Source of the DNA: Puccinia triticina
Taxonomy: Eukaryota; Basidiomycota; Pucciniomycetes; Pucciniales; Pucciniaceae
Direction of reading: 5' to 3'
Length of the DNA stretch: 64,000 nucleotides
Assembly (NCBI RefSeq): GCF_026914185.1
Contig: NC_070570.1
Span: 5,332,001 to 5,396,000 of the forward strand
Shown here piece by piece: positions 45,929 through 56,300 of this stretch; the first letter of the stretch is position 1, and the number at the start of each line of letters is the position of its first letter. Both the position numbers and the translations under genes were made by a program. The notes beneath the pieces are model-generated. The model searched no databases. It was not told where the DNA came from and saw only the letters and a program-made list of their open reading frames with translations.

Positions 45929-48040
45929 ATGCAGCAATTGTTGAGGTCAATTTATAATAATCAATGGTCCCCTTTTCAAACTATCCCATTATCATCCTTG
46001 CCCAAATGGTCTCCTCCGTCACTGGTACCTTTATCTCCTTCCCAATTGTTGGGAGCCATTGGCCCAAGCATCCAACCCAATCCTATACCAACTGAGCCAA
46101 ACCAACAATTTCAGCTTGGTTCCTTTGATTCCAGTTTGCTCGCAAATCAATTTTGTCTACTCCAGATCACGTCCACATCAATTTTCATATCTGTTTCATT
46201 GGCATCAATCTATCTATCCAACCAACTCATTCATCCGATTGTCCACCTTAACTCCCAACCGTGGCATAAACTTCTCCTTCTCAATCAATGCCAACCTAGC
46301 GATTCACATCAACCAATCATCAATCCCCCAGACCAAGATCATACCTCAGTTCACAATCCCCCCCTTACTTCAGTTATGATCTTGATCTATGGACTAGAAC
46401 CAGGTACGGTATACAACGTCAATGTTGAGCTGACTGTGGTTGACCAACACTCAAGGCTACACTTGCCTCCAACTCAAGTGTGCATGGCAATTACCAACTT
46501 ACCCATGATGACCAACATAACAAATCACATCAAATCAATTCTCCATCTAACATTAGCCCTGAACTGAATGACTAACGTCCTTCAGCCAGGCAAAAATCTT
46601 AGCGTGTGTGGTTTTTGAATAATTGATATCCATCTAAGTCTTATATCTTGCTGATTGCCCTCTCTATATTCTTGCCGGACCATCCACGTCTATGGCAACG
46701 CTCACATAACCCATGGGTTTTAGGAATTTCAGATCCTAAACTATCAGCTGTCAGTGGTCAATCGCGAATAGCGGTACTTTCTCACATTGATCCCAATGGA
46801 CCTCCACTGTATACTTCCCACGACCCAGTTTCTCCAACTGAAGCCTGTACCCGAGGTTTATCACACTCGTGTTTGTCCCTTGATTCTACCTTTGCCGACA
46901 TGAATAGCCCGGAAACCTCAGTGGGTGCAAGTAGTAAGCCAGCCCCAGATAATGAAGAACAAGCCTTGCAAGCAGAAGTAGAGAAACTAGCTCTGGCATT
47001 GTGTGAAGCAATTGAAGAGAACACTCTGTTAAAGCAGAACCTGCAAGACCTGGAGCAGTTAATTAAACGTTTGGACGTGGAGAATATGACCAAGTCAGCG
47101 GCCTTGTTGATTTACAATGAATCCCAGATGTCTCAACTTGAGGAAAAGATTGAGAATCAGAAAGAAGACCTAAAACGGAAAACGGATGAGTGTGACACGT
47201 TAGAGCAGAAAAATCAAGAGAAAATGGATAACCTGAAGCAAACCAACCAAGTGTTAAAGACTTGCTGGGAAGAGAATGTCCAAAAAGTAGCAGATCTGAA
47301 AGCAATCGAAGAAGAGATTGAGGAGCTAACACTTCAGCTCTGTGAATGCAAAAGAGAGATCAAATCCATCGACCGCAAAGCTCACAAACAAGCCGCCGAG
47401 AATTCCAATCAATTCCAGGTGGTCAGGTCAAGAAGTTTGACCAAGAAACCAAACTTGAAAGCCTCAGCCTCAAATGTTCGTGGTTTGTCTGATGAACCAG
47501 CTCATAATCAGGACTCTAAATATTATAGGCAATCGAAATGGAGATCGATGGACGACTCCAAACTCATGAATAATTCCTCTGGTTGACAAAATCAAACTCA
47601 TAATCCTACCACACCCGTAGCCCTCAGTAAGTGTTATTCATGCGTACATTCAGGCATCAGAAAACAATCATTTCAAGCCGTATGACTGATATACGTTTTT
47701 TTTTTTTTTTCTTTTTTGCAGACGAGTCGCGTAGGAATTCCAAGGCAAATGGCACAAAGATTTCGGTAGGAAGCTCAACCATTGTGGCCCAACAAAAGCC
47801 CAAGGACATTATCAATCATCACAACCAATCCAGATTCAAGCAGAGCATGTCTATTGGGGCTTGTCCCTCTGCTCAGGTTTCACCTGGGAAAAGGGGGCAA
47901 TACTTACAAGGCCAATCCGATTCTACCCACGCTCTCCCTGCTGCCAGTCGCATCACACCCATGTATATTCTTACAAAACCTAAACCAACGACGACTACGA
48001 CTACCTCCATGAATGTTACAGCCATGCCGGAAAAGCTTGC
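45929..48040 (+). pseudogene. Broken gene for a coiled-coil protein with an FN3-like motif
   Basis: First block 45929-46567 (from the ATG MQQLLRSIYNNQW) is Pro/Leu/Gln-rich and ends with YGLEPGTVYNVNVEL, resembling a fibronectin type III strand. The second block, about 46724-47626, after an intron I cannot place exactly, contains a long coiled coil (about 46960-47390, repeated Glu/Leu/Lys heptads such as LEEKIENQKEDLKRK). It meets an in-frame TGA at 47584-47586, where CGA would fit. A third exon from about 47723 (acceptor TTTTTTGCAG) continues in frame with SRRNSKANGTKIS to about 48040. There the gene stops abruptly at two perfect hairpins and unrelated transposon sequence. It was probably a real cytosolic scaffold-like gene, now truncated. 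The function is not known to me. Confidence 0.6.
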
Positions 48041-48049
48041 CCTCTTGGC

Positions 48050-48123
48050 CAGGATTTTCCACCGGAAAATCCTGCTGGATTTGCCAAAACTGCGGGAACT
48101 GTGCAGATACTATCTGCACAGTT
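48050..48123. repeat. Two adjacent perfect hairpins
   Basis: CAGGATTTTCC-ACC-GGAAAATCCTG (48050-48074) and AACTGTGCAGATA-C-TATCTGCACAGTT (48097-48123). Arms of 11 and 13 bases match without error. They sit exactly where the coiled-coil gene ends and the transposon-related module begins. Confidence 0.9.
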
Positions 48124-48129
48124 CTCATA

Positions 48130-48859
48130 CGTGCATGGCTAGCACGCAATCACCAGCAAGCATAGGCAAGGCCCCACAAACCGTCCAATGGCCAAGCCAT
48201 GAGTCCGTTCAATGCCGCCCGCCAGTCCTCATTTGGACGGATCAGGAACAATCAACATTCAATCACTCGATCCACATTTCAATCAACAATCAATTGCTTC
48301 GGCCCTTCTCTTCTTTGTCTTGACTCAACAGGATCAAAGCCTTCCAGCTTGTATATTTCCCTGGTGGAGGAATCTTGCTGTTCAACTGTTGATCTAGAAC
48401 CAAACGGCTTCTCTTCCCCAATCTAGTCTCAGGGACCGATTGGACGGCCCCTTTCCTTTCTCTCTCGATCCGACAGGATTAGGACGATCGCCTTGGCTCC
48501 TTGCTCCCGCCTGCCACCAGGATCAACCCAGTCGGCTCATTCCATCCCCCTCCCATCATCCGCCGGTTGATTCAGCAATCAGGGAACATTTGATTCAGCC
48601 AGGTTAGTCCATTATTTCTCTTTCCCTCCCACAGCTCTCCTCAAACAAACAATTCAATCACCTGATTCTCTCTCTCTCAGTCTTTAGTCTTGTCAGCCAG
48701 ATTCTATCCCCAGCAGACCCTCCAGAATCAATCCAAGCCAGTATCCACAGTCCTCCCGTTCAGCCAGGTTAGTAAAAAGTCTTCTTTCTTCCTCGTGCCC
48801 CTCCTCAAGTCTTCTAATGTCCTGATTAATTTTTTTTGGATGATTTTTCCTCACTTCAG
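48130..48859 (+). other. Upstream part of the transposase unit; shared module
   Basis: From 48133 the sequence GCTAGCACGCAATCACCAGC and about 60 following bases match 51564 onward almost exactly; both are followed by similar CCATCCCCCTCCCA/CATCCGCCGG stretches. It reads MASTQSPASIGKAPQTVQ in one frame. Several splice-like signals (CAGGTTAG at about 48598 and 48768) precede the transposase exon at 48860. It is probably the 5' leader of a repeated element family. Confidence 0.55.
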
Positions 48860-50007
48860 CTCCAACGGTTTTTGTTAAGTATGCACCGGAACTGAAGGCA
48901 GTAGCAGTCAAGCTGACTTTGCGGGGAAAAGGTTGGGACGAAGTCAACGACCTGCTCAACACCCGGATCTTGCCCAAATTGTTCCAAAGCTGGAAGCACC
49001 TCTTCCTGACCACTACCAATGTGGTCCAAGAACCGGCATTATACCTTCAACGGGCAAGGCATCTCAAAGTCGATCCGGATCAAAGGGAGTTCATATTGGA
49101 CATCCTTTCGGCTGACCCAACCCTCTATTTAGACAAAATCCAGAAGGCTGTCAAAGACGCAACTGGTATTCGCATTTCCCTGTCAACCATTTACGACAAT
49201 CTTTGCCTACGACTTGGAATGACCAAGAAGAATATAAGGACGGTTCACCCCTCCCAGTGTGAGATCAAATGGGTTGACTTCATTGGGAAGGTGGCCGATC
49301 CACCTCCTGAATACTTGGTTTTTACAGGTGAGCTGCTCACTTGTTTCCTTTTGTGTTCATTTTTTGGTTCACCAGCAGTAAACTGAAACTCGTGCATGCA
49401 TGCAGATGAATCTGCTATCTGTGTAGATGAATCACAACGACGACGTGGGTGGGCCGTCAAAGGGCAGCGAACCAAGCAAATCAAACGCACCCACGATTTG
49501 CCTTGACTCAGTCTTTTGCCAGCAGTCTCCTTGGATGGAGTCATGGGGTCATAGCTCAACCGGGATCAATCCAGAGAATTGATTTTGAGTACTTTCTTGA
49601 GGAAGTCCTCGTGAGTAAATTTGGTTCTTGCTTGATCATTTATCATGTACCGGGGCAAGAAAATGACTTCAATCATCTCTTAGTTGCCTACAATGAAACC
49701 ATTCCCAGGAAGAAACAGTGTGCTGATCATGGATAACGCACGCATCCATCACAACAGGAGAATCATGGAGATATGCGATAATCACCAAATCCTACTCATC
49801 TACCTCCCGCCTTACTCGCCCGATTTCAACCCCATTGAAAAGGTGTTTTCGGTCATCAAAAGCCATCTCCTCCGGGACTTAATACTTACTGGGGACGAGG
49901 AGGAAGATGTCAATATGCTCAAGGTATACATCAACGAACTGGTCACCCCCAGCTTGATGGCTGCGGAGTTCTGTTCTTGTGGCTACATTTCAGAGTTTGA
50001 TGATTAA
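48860..50007 (+). pseudogene. Tc1/mariner-type (DDE) transposase, copy 1, broken
   Basis: Exons 48860-49327, 49406-49610 and 49684-50007. The N-terminal helix-turn-helix region (APELKAVAVKLTLRGKGWDEV) leads to FILDILSADPTLYLDKIQ and LSTIYDNLCLRLG. The catalytic domain gives VFT-DESAIC (first Asp), LIMDNARIHH (second Asp) and PPYSPDFNPIEKVFS (Glu), the order of the DDE_3 superfamily endonuclease. The intron between VFT and DESA is at the same place as in copy 2. A TGA at 49504-49506 (likely former CGA) and a one-base frameshift near 49545 disable it. The flanking ends of the element could not be found. Confidence 0.85.
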
Positions 50008-50740
50008 GTGATTGACTACGTTTTTTTATTACTTGTTCTTTTTATTTTTTTCTCATTTTTTCTTTCTTGTGTGCGAGTCCAATAAAATGCAATGTGAGAT
50101 GACTACCTATTTTTATTACATGTTCTTTTTATTTATTTCTCCTTATTTCTTTCTTGTGTGCAAGACCAGTAAAATACAAGACCTGCCCAAATGTACAAAG
50201 AAGCCCTGCAGCCAAGCAGGCAAACTGTGAGACCTGCAGATCCGCCCAAAAAGGGCACAAGTCCTCAATTTTTGACTCAGACCATATCGAAAAGCAAGGG
50301 CTTGGTCAAAAAAATGACTGCCGCCAAGCAGCCAAGCCGTGAGGTCTACAGATCCACCCCAAAAGGGCACAAGTGCTCGCTTTTGGGCTCGGACAAGGGC
50401 ACAAGTCCTCACTTTCCAACTCAGGCCATACTGAAAAGCAAGGACTTGGTCAAAAAAATGACTGCCGCCAAGCAGCCGAGCCGTGAGACCTACAGATCCG
50501 CTCAAAAAGGGCACATGTCCTCGCCTAAATGCAAGGACTTGGTCAAAAGGGCACTGCCGCCGAAAAACCGAGCTGTGAGACGTATGTATGTATGTATTGC
50601 GCACTTTGAGATATCTCATGGGAAACAGTTTTTGGACGGACAGATTTGATTGGCGCACTTTGAGATATCATGGGAAAAAAAACAGTTTTTGGACGGACAG
50701 ATTTGGTTGGTTTTTTAGGGGATAGATAGATCAGGCAACA
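50008..50740. repeat. Diverged tandem repeats downstream of the transposase
   Basis: Two copies of a TTTTTATTACNTGTTCTTTTTAT block at 50020-50160. Then come three copies of an approximately 115-base unit with GCCGCCAAGCAGCC, ACAGATCC and AAAAGGGCACAAG (about 50190-50550). Finally there are two copies of a unit with GCGCACTTTGAGATATC and ACAGTTTTTGGACGGACAGA (50598-50705). No gene; ORFs follow the repeats. Confidence 0.75.
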
Positions 50741-51560
50741 ATTAATAAATCAGTCAGGGGAAGATAACAAATTTTGTTGGTTTTTTGGTGGATAGATAGA
50801 TAGATCAGGCGACAATCAATAAATCAGTCAGCGGAAGGAAGGTTGAGATAAAAGTAGATACTAATCAGATTGCAAGTGGTCTTCCTGGGACTCGGGGGAA
50901 GGAGAGATCTCTCCGTAGCGCTGAAACAAGCATGGCACGCCTTTGCAAAGGGAGCAGGCGACCCCCAAAGTAAATCCCAACTGGATAAGTTGAAGCTTGC
51001 TTGATGCAGCGGCTGAAGGATTGTCTTGAGATCGATTCTCCAACAGCCGTACAGATGAAGGCCGCCGAGTGACCCTGGATAATCATACAAATTGCTGCAA
51101 CCTTAGTCGCTGCGGCATACCAAACAAAACCCATCCTGCAGATATGGGGCAACGTCAGCGGCAAGCAGGGAGCACCATGAGATTTGTAAGGAAAGGCATA
51201 TTATTTACCTTTGAAGCAAAAGGGATTGAGTAACCGTGTGGAAGGGAGGTGTGGTTGAGGTTGAGGGAGGGGGCACGGATGCAATGACGTCTGATCCTTG
51301 GTTACCGGTGGGCTAGCACAGGAGTTGTAGATATGCTTGATGTTGATTGAGCTGTGGAGATCCTGAAAATCCTTTGCATGTGGGATCTTCGGAGTTAGGA
51401 CAACAAGATTTCCAACAGGTGAGAATGTAGGCAATAGCAATGAAAAAAAACCCTTCCGAAATTGGATTAAAACCGGAGTCTTCAATGCCTGGTAAGTCCA
51501 TATTGTTTGCTGAACAAAAAAAAAAAACATTGGTCCAAGGTTTATTAAAAACACAATATG
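50741..51560. other. Intergenic, no gene seen
   Basis: Starts with a second copy of the GGATAGATAGATCAGGC...AATAAATCAGTCAG block (50723-50760 and 50790-50830). The remainder shows short ORFs on both strands without a recognisable domain. It ends at the module shared with 48133. Confidence 0.4.
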
Positions 51561-52302
51561 TAGGCTAGCACGCAATCACCAGCAAGCCTAGGCAAGGCCC
51601 CACAAACCGTCCAATGTCCAAGCCGTGGGTCCAATTGATGCCGCCACCAGGATACCCCAGCCAGCCAATTCCGAACCGGAAATGCCCCACGGCCTTCAAT
51701 ATCGACGATATCGCGGCTGGTTTTTTCTCCTCCCCTTCAGGTTTGTTCCATCCCCCTCCCACCATCCGCCGGTTGAATTGGTGTTCTTTTCCCTCCGGTT
51801 TGTTCCATCCCTCTCCCACCATCATCCTGGTCAATTCAGCAAGCAAAGCACCATGGGTAAGTTCTCCATTTTTCCCCTTCGCCTCCATCAGTTGCTGATC
51901 TGATCTGCTTCATCATCCCCCAGAAGACCTCCCCAACGCTGAAGCCCTGTTGACAGACCCTGGCCTCGAGTTGGTCCCCAAGACACAAGAGGCGCTGCCA
52001 CCAGCGCCACCTAGCCGACTTACACCCGTGCTCATCGACTATGTGCTTTACATTGAGAATCCCGCCTATCAACCACCATTGAACAGCCGCGGTCAACCCA
52101 CCTCCCAACCGGCCAAGCAATGGAACAAAATGGTCTGAAAACCCAATCTAGGCCCCTTGGCTATCAATTTGGAGGCGTGTACGTGGCGCTTCTTCCAAAA
52201 CCAGGTTATCTTCCACATCTGTGGAAACAAGGAACACATGGCAAAGTTCCTAGACAAAGCAAATGCCCTTGGCGAGATTACTTGGTACGGTTCGGTTTAC
52301 GG

Positions 52303-53140
52303 TGAGGGACTCCTGTCCGTGCTAAGCGGCGGCAGTCGGGTGAGGGGATGGATGCTGTTTAGGCTGCCCTCGTGGTGAGTGGTCCGTCGAGATGGGCGCT
52401 GAAATGGGTGGGGATCTGGGATAGCTTTTGTGGTTGGAGTGGTTTTGAGAGGTTCGCCGGGGTTTTGGATCCTCGGCGGCGGTTGTTTTGTTTGAGGAAA
52501 AAGGGATGTGGGTGATCTTAAAGAGGAAGAAAGAAAGGATCTGGGATTCTGGATGAAAGGTGATCGGCGGACGGAGCCCGAAAGTTTGAACTCTGAAGAT
52601 ATGATCTCTGAATCTTGATGGTCCGTATTCTGGGGATCAGAATGCCATGCCTCTCCCATCATCCAAGTTCGGCGAACTTGGACTCCGGGAGAGCCACATG
52701 TCACGTGTATTTCATCATCTCCTCCGCGCGCTACGCGCGCACACACACACGACAAACAGGAGAAACAGGAAACAGAGAACACAAGTCAAAGAACAAAGAA
52801 ATGAAAGTGAGAGGAGACAGAAGAAAAAGAACCAGAGGAAAGGAGAAGGAAAAGAGGAAGGAGGAAGCAGAAAGACTCAGGCCAAAACAGACAGAACAAA
52901 AAGAATAGAAGGAAGAGAACCAGAAGAAACCAGGGAATAAACCCACAGCAGATGAAAAAAGAGAGGGGGGAAGGAGTATGGAAGAGAAGGGTGAAAGATG
53001 AGGAAAAATGGGGGAGTTGAGGGTCTTGAGAATCTTGATGTTTCTTGAGACTTGAGGAATGAAACTGAAAATGGACTCTTGATGACAATCCTGGCGGCGG
53101 CGATGATCCTGACTAGCTGGCCACGAGAGGGGCCACCACA
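52303..53140 (-). repeat. LTR, copy at the 3' end of the element
   Basis: On the coding strand it begins TGTGGTGGCCCCTCTCG and ends GGAGTCCCTCA (TG...CA). A purine-rich stretch, AAGTGGTGGGTGGA on the coding strand (53141-53154), lies just outside and is the likely primer for plus-strand synthesis. It is identical to the other LTR except in the CGCGCGCACACA run near 52738. Confidence 0.93.
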
Positions 53141-53318
53141 TCCACCCACCACTTGGAGTCTGTCCCCAGACTCCTTCGACGTTCCCTACGGCCAAAGACA
53201 GAGGCAGAAACCTGGAAAGAAAACCCAAACAAAGGTCCCGAAGGCGGCTCACGAAGTGGCGACGTAATGCTTACAAACAGCGTAGAGGAACCCTAAGGTG
53301 CATACTAAGGAGGGGGAC

Positions 53319-56300
53319 TTACTTCTGGTCAGTAATGCCCCCACGCGGAAAGTACCGCTTGACCTGATCCGCCGCGAAACGGCGTTTGAGCTCCGTCCCG
53401 TCAAGCTCGGCGAGGACGTAGGAGCCCCCTTGAACCTGCTGGACGATCCGGTAGGGCCCGTTCCACTTGTGGGCGAAAAGCTGCCCCCACTGCACTTCTA
53501 GCGATCGATTGTAGGCGAGGACGAGGTCGCCAGGCTTGAGTGGATCCCGAAATTTACCGAGGTTCTTTTTGTGCCAGTAACGGATAGACTCTTGCCGCGA
53601 GTTCATCATTCGATCGTACGCAAGACGCCGAGAATCTTCGCTCCGCTCAAGCTGTCGAGATCGAGCCACCAACAGATCCGAAGTGTCACGTACGTCTTCC
53701 CAGTCGACGCCCAGAAAGGATTCGATGTCTAGGTCAATTGGGAGCGCTGCCCGCTGCCCGAAAATCAACTCGTAAGGCGAGTATCCCGTAGTTCGCTTCG
53801 TCGAAATCCGATCAGCGAACAACACCAGGGGCAAGAATTTGCGACAGTTCTTGCCCGACTCGCCTGCTAACTTGACTAGCGCCGCCTTCAAAGGCCCGTG
53901 CCCGCGCTCGACCATGCCTTGAGCTTCGGGGTAGTAAGGCGTTGAGACCCTGTGCTGACCTGGAAGGGCCCTCAGCATCTCCGCAAGAGCGCCACCAAAC
54001 TCCGATCCGCCGTCGGTGGAATAGGACCTAGCCAAACCATACCTCATGGTCCAGTGTTCCTGGAGGAAGGCGGCCACCGCCTCCGAGGTAATGTTATTGA
54101 GAAACTTTGCCTCCACCCACCCAGAAAAATCATCACGCGCGACTATAAGATATTTGGCGCCGCCCGCCTTTTTGTGAACCACGTCCATTGATACCTGCCC
54201 AAAAACGGTCGCCTCTCCGGTCGGGTACCGCGTCTCTAGGGGCCGGCGGAGGTCCCTCTTCTGGCAGGGCTCACAGCTCTGACACCAGCGCGCGACGGCC
54301 TGCTTCAAAGAGGGCCACCAGAATCGGTCCGCAATCCGGCGATAAGTTTCCGCAACTCCGCGGTGCCCCAAGCCTTCGTGGAGATTTCCTAGGATTTCTT
54401 CTTGCTTGCTGGGTATCGTGACGACAATTCGAGGCAGCGGGCTGCCGCGCTTCATAAGCCGATTGGCCTGCACGAAAAATTCAGATGACTTGCGCTTAAG
54501 GGCCTGAAACTCCTTAGTGCTCAACCCGGGTGGGCGAACCAGAGTCGTGAGGTACTGCTCTAACTTCCGCCAAAAACCTTCTTGATACCCGCTGTAAGAG
54601 TGACCGGAGCTCGATGAATACGCCTGCAAAGGTTTAACGTGAGGCGCGTCTTCATCGAAGTCAGAAGCCGGTGGATCTGAGTCGTCGTCCCCTTGAGGGC
54701 GCCTGGAGAGACTGTCAGGCAACGTGAATGCTTTGCCTGGCCGATGGACGATGTAAAAGGAAAAGAGTTGAATAAAGGCGACCCAACGGGTCATCGGAGC
54801 GTTCGGTAAGCTGGGCGCGTTAATCATTTGAATGAGGGATTGCGCGTTGACTTGGAGCTCGAAATACTGGCCCCACAACACCGTCTGGAGCTTCTTCAGT
54901 ATCCTCGCCACCCCGCAGAGCTCGAGCTTAGCCTGAGAATAGCGAGATTCTACGTCCGTGAACAAAAGGGACTCGTACAACGCCGGTCGGTCCCGACCCT
55001 CCGAATCCGCCTGAGTGAGCACCGCTCCCGCCGCGTGGAAACTAGAGTCTACGGCGAGCTTAATTAGCCCTCCTTCAGGCCCATAGTTGATTTTTGCCAG
55101 CACAATGTCCTCGCCCACGATCGTTTTCAAAGCCGCGAAAGCCTCCTCGCACTCCGTCGTCCAAACAAATTCCGCGTCCTTCCTTGTCAGACGCCGCAAA
55201 GGTACACAAATCTGGGACAAGGAGGGGATAAAGATTCGGACATACACTACCACACCCAAGAACCCGCGCACCTCCGTCGCATCTTTTGGTTGAGGCCACG
55301 AGAGTATCTTGTTCACCTTGCTCCGCGCCATTTTCCGACCCTCCCTACAAACCACGTGCCCCACTATCTCAAGCGCCGGAACGCAGGCCGCTAACTTTGA
55401 CGCGGACACCGTCAAGCCGGACTCCTCGATTCGAAAAAGAATCCGCTCCAGTGTCTCGGCGTATTCCCAAATGAATCGCCGAATGCCGGGATGCCACGAA
55501 AGGAGCTCGTTGTCGTAATCGGAAATGGGCCCCTTTATACCCCCGTCATCGATGAAGATGCCAGCGTGGTCCGGAATCTCATCCTGGAGGATCCAGACCA
55601 TTTGAGCTTGGTACACCGCCACCGAGTTAGTGGCTCCCTGGGGGAGACGCGTCAGCTGAAACCTCCCGAGAGGAGTATCGAAAGTTGTCAGAGGCCGCGA
55701 AATTGGATGCAGCGCGCGCTCGTTGTAGCCGCCCATAATATCTCCGAGCCCGTAGCAGGCCCGTCCAGAAAACGATTCCACGAAATCTTCCGTAGCCGGC
55801 GGGACGCCGGCATCCCTAACCGTGACCTTATTGAGCGGCTGGAGGTCGTGCACAATGCGCAGCTTCCCATTACTTTTGACTACACAAAAGACTGGGCTAC
55901 TGTAGCTCGACGTAGATTGCTCGTACAGCCCGGTGCTGATGCGTTCTCTGATGAGTCGTATATACTCGTCCATCTTAGCTGCCGGTATCGGAATCTTCCG
56001 CTTTTGCCACGGCTCGTGCTCCACTACCGGGATGATATATGGCATCCCGTAAGACTCCTTCAGCAGCCCGCGCTCGGATTCCTGAAAGGCGATCGCTTGA
56101 TTACGGAAAGAGAGGACGTTCTTGATGAGGTCCAGTTCGCTGGGATACAACCAGCCCGCCGGCCCAAAATTTACCACCGCTAGCCTTTCTTCAGTAACCC
56201 TCCCTAACGGCACAAAAGGGCCCGCGAGAGACTTGGGCAAACCGCAGTAGGGATCTCGTGAAAGGGGCGGCCGTCGGAGCGGGGGGTTGATCTCCTGCGG

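Noticed and set aside
54188..56183. Plus-strand ORFs up to 230 codons opposite pol
   Set aside because: They are mirror frames of a conserved reverse transcriptase-integrase ORF and carry no domain.
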